The translations under genes were made by a program, and so were the position numbers. The notes below the pieces were generated by a model. That model saw nothing but the letters and a program-made list of their open reading frames with translations. It was not told the origin of the DNA and made no database searches. A stretch of DNA of 64,000 nucleotides from Planctomycetota bacterium (GTDB lineage: Bacteria > Planctomycetota > JAJSAM01), in assembly GCA_024274785.1 (NCBI GenBank), contig JAJSAM010000059.1:1-64000 (forward strand). The letters run 5' to 3'. Of the stretch, positions 25,518-32,771 are shown one piece after another (within the stretch, counting starts at the first letter, position 1; every line of letters starts with the position of its first letter).

Positions 25518-27277
25518 TGCGACGCACTCCGGGCATCCTGATCCTGCTCCTCCTCGCCGTTCCCGCCCTCGGCCAGAGCCTGAAGGGGATGCGCAAGGAG
25601 TTCGCGCGCGTCGGCGACAACGCCGTCCCCGCCACGGTCGTGGTCAAGTCCACCGAGAACAGCGGTCCCGGCGGGTCCACCGGCGTGATCATCCATCCGG
25701 ACGGCTACGTCCTCTCCGATGCCGACGCGACCATCGTCATGAGCCGCGACGCGGCGGGAAAAGTCACGAAGCGGCACACCGTGGATGCGATCATCAAGCT
25801 CCCGGCGCCCGATCACCGCACGTTCCTGGCGGAGGTGCTGAAGCGGGACCCGGAGACGGATACCACGCTGCTCAGGATCACCGATCCGGTGAAGAAACTG
25901 CCGTTCGTTCCCCTCGGAACCTCCGATGCCTTGAAGGTCGGCGCATTCAACATCACCATCGGCAACGCCTTCGGATCCGGGAACGAAGGGGAACCCGCGC
26001 TCTCCCTCGGCTGCGTCTCCGCGCTGATAAAACGGGACGCGCTGGGAGGCGGGAAGTACCAGATGATCTACACCTCCGCCGCGGTGAACCCGGGAAGCAA
26101 CGGCGGACCATCGCTCGACGCCGAAGGCCGCCTGGTGGGCATCGTCTCCACCTGGGAGCGTGACCCCGCCAGCCCGTTCCGAACCCTCGGCAAGGTCACT
26201 CCCATCGATCTGATCCGCGCCAGCTTCGCCACGCTCGACTGTTTCGCGAAGGTCTTCCCCGACCCGCGCATGATGAAGGCCCGGTCCGACGAGGCGGCTG
26301 TGTTGGAGGATGCCTTCTCGATCATCGCCAGGCACACCTACCCCTCGGTGGCGTGCATCGAAGTAACGCGGAAGGAAGGGACGAAGCTCACGAAGAAGAT
26401 CAGGAACCCGCTGCTCGGGCGGGTCAAAGGCGTTCCGCCGTTTGTGGAGGTTCCGCGTTACCAGGGTCCCTACTCCGGCGTCGTCTACGCGAAAGACGGC
26501 CTCATCCTCACGTGCTCGGAGAACCTCTGGGCCTATGCCTCCATCGAGTCGATCACCGTCCACCTCTCCGACGGACGCAGCCTTCCCGGAAAGGTTCGCG
26601 CGCGCGACGGCTACCGCCAGTTCGCCCTGATCGAGGTCGAGGCGAACGACCTGATCCCGCTGCCGCCCGCGACGAAAAAAGACCTCGAGGTCGGCCGCTT
26701 CGCCCTCGCCATCGGCAACCCCTTCGGCGATCAGCCCCAGGAGGCCCCCCTCTTCACGTTCGGGGTGGTGAGCGGCGTCCACCGCCTCTCGCGAGACATG
26801 GACGCCATCCAGACCGACGCCGGCCTGGTGGACAGCATGGTCGGCGGAGCGCTGGTGACGCTGAGCGGGAAATTCCTCGGCCTCAGCCTGATGACCAACC
26901 CCGAGTACTACGGACGCAACTCCGGCATCGGCTTTGCCATTCCGCTTTCGGCGATGGAGAAGAGCCTGCCCCAGCTCCTCCGCGGCAAGGACGTCATGCC
27001 CGGATACCTGGGCATCGGCATGCCGATCACCAACGAGAGAGGGCAGATGGTGTTTTCCTCCGTCGCCCCGAAGGGCCCGGCGGGCAAGGCCGGCCTGAAG
27101 GCCAGGGACATCCTGCTCGAGGTCGACGGCCGCAAGGCCAGACACTTCAAGACCGTCGCCGAATTCATCGATTACGCCAAAGCCAGGGGGCCCGGCCAGA
27201 CGCTTCGGCTGAAAGTCTCCCGCGGTGCCGGGGAAGCGGAACTGGAGATCATCCTGGGTTCTCCGCCGGAGAGGTAG
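25514..27277 (+). CDS. Tandem trypsin-fold pseudoprotease with PDZ domain (HtrA-like)
   Basis: A 587-residue exported protein with a signal peptide at 1-21 (ending A-L-G-Q). It has two consecutive HtrA-type trypsin folds and a C-terminal PDZ domain (about 490-585). In the first fold the His motif reads L-S-D-A-D and the Ser motif N-P-G-S-N-G-G-P, so both His and the catalytic Ser are replaced although Asp (D-T-T-L-L) remains. In the second fold the equivalents read L-T-C-S-E and V-D-S-M-V-G-G. Both domains therefore look catalytically dead. Four-base overlap with the active HtrA gene upstream suggests a regulatory or scaffold partner; that is inference. Confidence 0.85.
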   Translation: MMRRTPGILILLLLAVPALGQSLKGMRKEFARVGDNAVPATVVVKSTENSGPGGSTGVIIHPDGYVLSDADATIVMSRDAAGKVTKRHTVDAIIKLPAPDHRTFLAEVLKRDPETDTTLLRITDPVKKLPFVPLGTSDALKVGAFNITIGNAFGSGNEGEPALSLGCVSALIKRDALGGGKYQMIYTSAAVNPGSNGGPSLDAEGRLVGIVSTWERDPASPFRTLGKVTPIDLIRASFATLDCFAKVFPDPRMMKARSDEAAVLEDAFSIIARHTYPSVACIEVTRKEGTKLTKKIRNPLLGRVKGVPPFVEVPRYQGPYSGVVYAKDGLILTCSENLWAYASIESITVHLSDGRSLPGKVRARDGYRQFALIEVEANDLIPLPPATKKDLEVGRFALAIGNPFGDQPQEAPLFTFGVVSGVHRLSRDMDAIQTDAGLVDSMVGGALVTLSGKFLGLSLMTNPEYYGRNSGIGFAIPLSAMEKSLPQLLRGKDVMPGYLGIGMPITNERGQMVFSSVAPKGPAGKAGLKARDILLEVDGRKARHFKTVAEFIDYAKARGPGQTLRLKVSRGAGEAELEIILGSPPER

Positions 27278-27391
27278 CGCACGCTCGCCAGGTGGCGTGG
27301 ACGCGCCATCCGCGGCTGACCACGATCGAGCCGACAGCACGGGTCAGTTGACGCGGGGGGAGAACATGGATCAGGTGTCCCGCCCACATTG

Positions 27392-27467
27392 CCAGGCGGT
27401 CATCGATGCATCGGCCGGGCGGGATGCAGCGGCCCTCGAATGCAGCAGTTCTTTCCAGACGGGCCCG
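27392..27467 (+). repeat. Type-A dispersed intergenic element, copy 3 (right half)
   Basis: Carries GGGATGCAGCGGCCCTCGAA followed by TTTCCAGACGGGCCC, identical to the right part of copies 1 and 2; the left half is missing or unrecognisable. Nothing else is visible in the 27278-27541 intergenic region. Confidence 0.7.
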
Positions 27468-27541
27468 TAGTTGTCCGAACCCGCCCCAGCGGTGGATCCG
27501 GACAACTGGGATCGCTTTCTGGGAGCAGTTCCTGACCGCCT

Positions 27542-27547
27542 TATAAT
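27542..27547 (+). promoter_or_regulatory. Consensus -10 box of a probable leaderless transcript
   Basis: A perfect TATAAT in GC-rich surroundings, 7 nt before the ATG at 27555. There is no Shine-Dalgarno. Confidence 0.5.
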
Positions 27548-27554
27548 CCCCGCC

Positions 27555-27788
27555 ATGTCCGGAATACGATTGAAGGAAGTAAAGCGCATCCCCCGAGAGA
27601 AGTTCCACCGTGAATGGGGATGCCCGAGGACCAGGAACCGCACACCGTGGTGCTTCGGTATGTGCACGCCCGTCGATGGGATGGGCGAGTGCGGGCGGAT
27701 TGCCCCCCACGGACTGGTCGGCCGCACGGAGCTCGCCATCCAGAAGTACAAGGCGCGTCAGGCGGGGCAGCAAGCCGGCTCAGGTTGA
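27555..27788 (+). CDS. Small cysteine-rich protein of unknown function
   Basis: A 77-residue basic protein. Cysteines sit in W-G-C-P, W-C-F-G-M-C and G-E-C-G-R, followed by I-A-P-H-G-L-V-G-R-T-E-L-A-I-Q-K-Y-K. Four Cys in about 27 residues suggest a metal site or disulfides; there is no signal peptide. The ATG sits 7 nt after a perfect TATAAT. I do not recognise the family, and the frame could also start upstream at TTG 27471, but the promoter argues for 27555. Confidence 0.55.
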   Translation: MSGIRLKEVKRIPREKFHREWGCPRTRNRTPWCFGMCTPVDGMGECGRIAPHGLVGRTELAIQKYKARQAGQQAGSG

Positions 27789-27909
27789 GCATCCTCGCGT
27801 CCCGTCGCGCCGAAGTGCTGGTTCAAGGCCCTTTCGGAGGGCGATGCTCCGTCGCCGCCGCGCAAATCCCGGCACGCTCCCCTCTGGTCAGGTGCGATCG
27901 ATACTACGA

Positions 27910-28854
27910 CTACTCGTCCGCTCCGGAGGAGTCCTCGTCGTCCGCACCCTCCCCGGTCGTCCCGGCCCCCTCCCGCCCGGTCTCTCCCGACCGCGCGGCC
28001 GGTTTCGCATCCATCGCCAGCCGGAAGCCGATGAAAGGGTAGCCCCGGCGCCAGGAGTACTGAGCCTCGCGATAGGTGGTCCGGCACTGCACCGACGCGG
28101 TCTTTTCGCCGCGACTCACCGATCTCCACGAACCACCTCGCGCGACCTTCAGACGGATCCTCGCGTCCGGTCCCCAGTAGCGGCTCTCGTACTTCGTCCC
28201 CGGGTAGCCCTCGAACCAAGAACTGGTCCATTCCGACACGCTCGCGCCCATGTCGAACACGCCGTCCGCGCTGATATCCGCGGGGTTGCTGCCGATCGGA
28301 TCGGTGGCGGAACGATCACCGGGTGCCGGGATCTTGAAGCCGACCTTGAAGTCGTTCCCCCAGGGATACTTTCGAGCGTCCACGCTGCGAGCGGCGCGCT
28401 CCCACTCCTTCTCCGTGGGCAGTCTCTTGCCGCAAAACCGGGCGAAAGCATCCGCCTCGAACCAGGAGACACCAGTCACCGGGTGCTTTCCGAACTCGTC
28501 GCCGAGCAGTTCCTTCCGCTTCGCCCACTTGTCCGGAGACTTGCGCTCCATGGAGGTAACCCAGGCGAAGCCATCCTCCGTCCAGTACTCCTTCTTCTCG
28601 TAGCCTTTCGCCGCAATGAAACGCTCGAACTCACCGTTCGTCACCTCATAACGATCAATCCAGAAGGATTTCACATTGACGGGATGCTCGGGGCTGTCGT
28701 TGGTCGGCCGGTCTCCCGCCTCGGTGCCCATCCGGAAGGCGCCCCCGGAAATGAAGATCATCCCATCGGTCGGTTCTTCCGCGGCGACCAAACCGAAAAA
28801 GAGCGGTGCGGCCAACAGACCGCATGCCACGGCGAAAGTCAGAATGCGCTTCAT
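27910..28854 (-). CDS. Exported FGE/sulfatase-modifying-factor-fold protein
   Basis: A 314-residue protein with a signal peptide (about 1-25) and one FGE-sulfatase domain: F-I-S-G-G-A-F-R-M-G-T-E near 35-46, Y-E-V-T-N-G-E-F, R-L-P-T-E-K-E-W-E near 145, A-R-G-G-S-W near 242 and G-F-R-L near 280. It ends in an acidic Gly/Glu/Asp tail. True formylglycine-generating enzymes need a Cys pair just after G-G-S; here that stretch reads R-S-V-S-R-G-E and only one Cys (V-Q-C-R) follows, so formylglycine formation is unlikely. No sulfatase is nearby. It is divergent from the selenothioredoxin gene, 178 bp away. Shine-Dalgarno AAGGAGA. Confidence 0.85.
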   Translation of the reverse strand: MKRILTFAVACGLLAAPLFFGLVAAEEPTDGMIFISGGAFRMGTEAGDRPTNDSPEHPVNVKSFWIDRYEVTNGEFERFIAAKGYEKKEYWTEDGFAWVTSMERKSPDKWAKRKELLGDEFGKHPVTGVSWFEADAFARFCGKRLPTEKEWERAARSVDARKYPWGNDFKVGFKIPAPGDRSATDPIGSNPADISADGVFDMGASVSEWTSSWFEGYPGTKYESRYWGPDARIRLKVARGGSWRSVSRGEKTASVQCRTTYREAQYSWRRGYPFIGFRLAMDAKPAARSGETGREGAGTTGEGADDEDSSGADE

Positions 28855-29032
28855 GGAAAGTCTCCTTCGATGGCATCTGGAAGTTCATGATAGCCAAACA
28901 CTCCCTCGCAACCGGAAGGTTGTCGGGGATCGATCTTGCGGCCGGCGAAACCTCTTGATGCAATCGAGGTTCAATATCATATAGACTGCAAGGTGTACCG
29001 AGAGCCTGAAGACGACAACCGAGAGGTGAACG

Positions 29033-29902
29033 ATGATCAGAAAAACCGCCGGGATGCTCTTCCTGACGGCCATGCTCCTGCCGATGGCGGCCTCGGAGGG
29101 CGCCGGGCGAATGGAAACCCGGGACCCCGGGATGCGCTGGTTCACGGACCTGGATGCGGCCATCGCGGAGGCGCGTGACCGGAACATTCCGCTCTACGTA
29201 GCCCTCCACAAGGATCACTGACCCGGCTGCCTGCGGATGTGGAAGACTGTGTTCTCCCACCAGGACATCATCAAGCTCTCCTACGAATTCGTCGCCGTCG
29301 TGGGCCACAGCAACCCGGACCACGGTGAGGCCGACTACAGGGTCGCCGGCAAGAAGACTCATCTGTGCAACGTCTACAACCTGCCGTCCTGCAAGTCCCA
29401 CGAGGACATGCGGAACGCCATGTCCCGGAAGAACCTTCTGCCGGGCGTCCGGGGCACGCCGACCCACATCCTCTACAACCCGAAAGACATGAAGGAGATC
29501 TCCCGGTCGAACACCCAGAGTGTGGGCCAGATGGAAGACTCGATCGCCGCCGCGCAGAAGATCATCGGCAAACCCGTCACCTGGAAGGCCTTCGCAAAGA
29601 TGCGGAAGAGCCTTGACGAGGCCGAGGCGTTCATCGCGAAGGAGAATTACCGGAAAGCTTCGCGGGCCCTGAAGGGGTTCGATGCCGGCGGCATGGCGAG
29701 CCTTTCAGAGCGCGCCGAGAAGCTGCGCCGGGCGATCACCGAAGCGGGAAACGCCCAACTCGAGCAGGCCCGTGAAATGCTGGCGGAAGAAAACAAGTCC
29801 GGCGCACTGAAACTCCTCCGCACCATCTCCCGCAACTTCTCGGGAACGGAGATCGCGGACGAGGCGAAGAAGCTGATGGCCCTGGCCAAAGAGCTGGACT
29901 GA
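29033..29902 (+). CDS. Secreted thioredoxin-fold selenoprotein (U-P-G-C active site)
   Basis: Reading from ATG 29033 (Shine-Dalgarno AGAGGTG), the frame meets TGA at 29219-29221 (residue 63) and then stays open to a TGA at 29900-29902, giving 289 residues. The signal peptide is residues about 1-25. The fold is thioredoxin-like: W-F-T-D-L-D-A-A-I-A-E-A, then strand P-L-Y-V-A-L-H-K-D-H, then U-P-G-C exactly where thioredoxins carry C-x-x-C, and a cis-Pro motif G-T-P-T-H-I-L-Y near 145. A Sec at the first active-site position is thus the natural reading. A helical TPR-like C-terminus follows (about 190-289). A hairpin starts 17 nt after the UGA. selA/B/D lie 9 kb downstream. It is followed by three haem lipoprotein genes on the same strand. 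Confidence 0.85.
29239..29260 (+). promoter_or_regulatory. Candidate SECIS hairpin of the thioredoxin-fold selenoprotein
   Basis: GTGGAAGA pairs with TCTCCCAC with one mismatch, around a CTGTGT loop, beginning 17 nt after the UGA. The loop holds the GU step seen in bacterial SECIS loops. Confidence 0.4.
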
Positions 29903-30075
29903 CATTCAGCTTGATCGGAGCTGAAGCTCGATCGGGGGGCGGCGGCGCGGATCACGTGGCCGCCGCTCCTGATTCCACGGCCGCAAAGGTGACGGCACGC
30001 GCCGGACCTGTTGCCGCCACCGGCCGCATCGGGGGTATCCTTGGGGGGTTGATCCAGGCAGGAGGTACGCGCACC

Positions 30076-32745
30076 TTGAAGTACTCAGCCTATCCCGCTA
30101 TCCGGGCGACGATCGCACTCGGCATCGCGATCGGCCTGCTGATCCCGACCGGCTGCGGCCCGGATGATCCCGTTCCATCGGGCTCCTCGGCCCCGGGCGT
30201 CGCCGGGATTGCCAGAACCGGCCCGGTGATCGATTACCCGCTCGATGGCTCGGTGTTCCCCCCCGACTTCACGCCGCCGACCTTCCTCTGGCACGACGAC
30301 ACGCCCGGGGTCGATACGTGGAAGCTGACCGTCACCTTCGCCGACGCAGAAGCCCCCTTCACCGCGAGAAGTGCCGGCCCTCCTCCCCCCCCGGGCGATG
30401 TCGATCCCCGCGCGGTCGGCCCCACGAACGAGGTCTACCAGCCCACGCCCTACCAACGCTCCGCGAAGAGCTTCACGCCGGCCCCGGAGCAATGGGCGGA
30501 GATCCAGAGACGTTCCACCGCCACAACCGCCACGTTCTCGTTCGAGGGAGGTTCAACGGAGGATCCGGAGACCGTGCTTTCGCGGGCGGAGATCGATTTC
30601 TCCACGTCCATGGATCCAGTCGGCGCGCCGGTCTTCTACCGGGATGTCCCGCTGATGCCGTCGAGAGGCGAGAACGGCAGGATCTCCCCTCTCGACAAGA
30701 ACGCGATCCATCTCATCGCCTGGCGTCTCCGGGACACCTCGCGACCGGACAGCAAGATCCTCCTCACCGGCATGCCGACCTGCGCGAACTGCCACTCGTT
30801 CTCGAGCGACGGCCGGACCCTCGGCATGGACGTGGACGGCCCGGCCGGCGACAAGGGGACCTATGCCCTGGCCCCGATTGCAAAGACCACCGTCATCGGC
30901 GACGACCAGGTCATCACCTGGAACTCCTTCCCGGACAAACCCGAAGGGCACAAGACGATCGGGTTCCTCTCGCGGATCAGTCCCGATGGCCGAACCGTGC
31001 TCTCCACGGTGAACGAGACCCTCTACGTCAACAATTTCACCAATTACAAGTTCCTGCAGGTCTTCTACCCCACTCGCGGAATCCTCGCCTTCTACTCGAA
31101 GGAGACCGGAGAGATGAAGGCGCTGCCGGGTGCGGACGATCCGGACTTCGTGCACTGCTCCCCGGCGTGGTCGCCCGATGGGAAGTGGATCGTCTTCTCG
31201 CGCGCGAGGGCGCGGGACCCCGATCCGGAAGGACGTCCCCGCCCCACCTACGCCGGCGACCCCAACGAATTGCCGATGCAGTACGACCTCTATCGCATGC
31301 CCTTCAACGGTGGGCGAGGAGGCACTCCGGTACCGATCGAGGGAGCGTCCGGAAACGGCATGAGCAACACCTTCCCGAAGATCTCCCCGGACGGGAAATG
31401 GCTGGTCTGGACAAAGTGCAAGACCGGCCTCCTGATGCGTCCGGACGGCCGGTTGTGGATCCTCCCTCTGGCCGGCGGGGCACCCCGGGAGATGACCTGC
31501 AACACCGCCTTGATGAACTCGTGGCACAGCTTCTCGCCGAACAGCCGCTGGATGGTCTTCTCGTCGAAAGTAAACACCCCGTACACACAGATGTTCCTGA
31601 CCCATCTCGATGAAGACGGCAACGACACGCCGCCCATACTGATTCCGAACAGCACCGCCGCCAACCGGGCGGTGAACATTCCCGAGTTCGTGAACCGCGA
31701 CTTCAATTCGTTCAACTCGATCGAAGTGCCCGCCATGAAGCACTTCTACGAATTGAAGGACGGTGTGGAACTGGTACGGCAGGGCCGATTCGAGGAGGCG
31801 ATCCCCATCCTCGAACGAGCCCTCACGCGGGACCCGGAATTCATTCGAGGGCTGGTCGCGCTCGGCTATGCGCAACTCGAAGCGGGGAGGCTGGTGGATG
31901 CCCGGGCAACGCTGACGAAGGCGGTCGAGGTGGATCCACGCTCCTCGACCGCGCGGGTCAATCTGGGACTCTGCTATCTGCAGGAAGGCCTGACCGGCGA
32001 AGCGGCCGATCAGTTCGAAATGGCCGCCTCGATCGACCCCCGGGACCGCCTGGCTCACCACAACCTGGGGCTCCTCCGGCTCTCGGAGGGGGACTTCGAG
32101 GCGGCACGTAAGTCTCTCGAAACCGCGGCCGAGCTCGAACCGGGAAACCCGGACGTGCGGAACGCCCTCGGGTACGTATTCCAGGCTCTCGGACGGCTTC
32201 CTGATGCCATTGCGGAGTACCGGACGGCCCTCGACTTCGCACCGAAACACCCCCTGGCCCTCGTCAACCTGGCAATGGCGCTTCGCGCACGGGGAGACAC
32301 CGCGGAAGCGCTGACCCAGCTCCGGAAGGCCGTCGCGGCCGATCCCGGGAACCGCGGACTGAAGCGCATGCTCTCGGACACCTTGCTGGAAGAGAAGCAG
32401 GCGCGCGAGGCCATCGACCTGATGAAGGAGGAACTGAGGCGGACGCCGAACGATCCGGACCTCATGCTCCGCCTGGCGTGGCTCCTGGCGACCCTGCCCG
32501 ACGACGATCTCCGGGACGGGGCCCGCGCGTTGCAACTGGCAAAACAGAGCCTTCGGAGGACCGGAGAGCGCGCCGACCTCCTCGACGTGCTCGCCGCGGC
32601 CTATGCGGAGGCCGGCCGCTTCACGGATGCGGTCCGGACGGCGAGCCGCGCACTGCAAATCGAGAAGAACAGCAGCCAGACCACGATTCCGGGACTGGCC
32701 GATCGCCTCGCCGGCTACCGGGAAGGACGCCCCCACCGGCAATGA
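30076..32745 (+). CDS. Monohaem (CxxCH) beta-propeller/TPR lipoprotein, paralogue 1
   Basis: An 889-residue lipoprotein. The start is TTG 30076 with AGGAGGT 9 nt upstream, giving a signal peptide with lipobox I-P-T-G-C. Regions in order: an Ig-like stretch opening D-Y-P-L-D-G-S-V-F-P-P-D-F-T-P-P; a haem c motif C-A-N-C-H near residue 236; PD40/TolB-type blades (I-S-P-D-G and W-S-P-D-G, about 290-530); and about 300 residues of TPR repeats ending G-R-P-H-R-Q. The single C-x-x-C-H implies one covalent haem c and export before maturation. It is first of three tandem paralogues and lies 173 bp after the selenothioredoxin gene, consistent with an envelope redox complex. Confidence 0.85.
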   Translation: MKYSAYPAIRATIALGIAIGLLIPTGCGPDDPVPSGSSAPGVAGIARTGPVIDYPLDGSVFPPDFTPPTFLWHDDTPGVDTWKLTVTFADAEAPFTARSAGPPPPPGDVDPRAVGPTNEVYQPTPYQRSAKSFTPAPEQWAEIQRRSTATTATFSFEGGSTEDPETVLSRAEIDFSTSMDPVGAPVFYRDVPLMPSRGENGRISPLDKNAIHLIAWRLRDTSRPDSKILLTGMPTCANCHSFSSDGRTLGMDVDGPAGDKGTYALAPIAKTTVIGDDQVITWNSFPDKPEGHKTIGFLSRISPDGRTVLSTVNETLYVNNFTNYKFLQVFYPTRGILAFYSKETGEMKALPGADDPDFVHCSPAWSPDGKWIVFSRARARDPDPEGRPRPTYAGDPNELPMQYDLYRMPFNGGRGGTPVPIEGASGNGMSNTFPKISPDGKWLVWTKCKTGLLMRPDGRLWILPLAGGAPREMTCNTALMNSWHSFSPNSRWMVFSSKVNTPYTQMFLTHLDEDGNDTPPILIPNSTAANRAVNIPEFVNRDFNSFNSIEVPAMKHFYELKDGVELVRQGRFEEAIPILERALTRDPEFIRGLVALGYAQLEAGRLVDARATLTKAVEVDPRSSTARVNLGLCYLQEGLTGEAADQFEMAASIDPRDRLAHHNLGLLRLSEGDFEAARKSLETAAELEPGNPDVRNALGYVFQALGRLPDAIAEYRTALDFAPKHPLALVNLAMALRARGDTAEALTQLRKAVAADPGNRGLKRMLSDTLLEEKQAREAIDLMKEELRRTPNDPDLMLRLAWLLATLPDDDLRDGARALQLAKQSLRRTGERADLLDVLAAAYAEAGRFTDAVRTASRALQIEKNSSQTTIPGLADRLAGYREGRPHRQ

Positions 32746-32771
32746 GCGGCCTGTCACACCACGGAGTGACC

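Noticed and set aside
27366..27470. A 34-codon frame after a GGGGGGAG ribosome-binding-like sequence
   Set aside because: Most of it is encoded by the type-A repeat, and it has no recognisable protein features.
28955..28985. Promoter of the selenothioredoxin gene (TTGATG with TATCAT or TATAGA)
   Set aside because: The spacing is 14 or 19 nt depending on the -10 chosen, so I could not place it with confidence.
29911..30075. N-terminal extension of haem lipoprotein 1
   Set aside because: The frame is open from 29911, but the signal peptide, lipobox and Shine-Dalgarno all point to TTG 30076.
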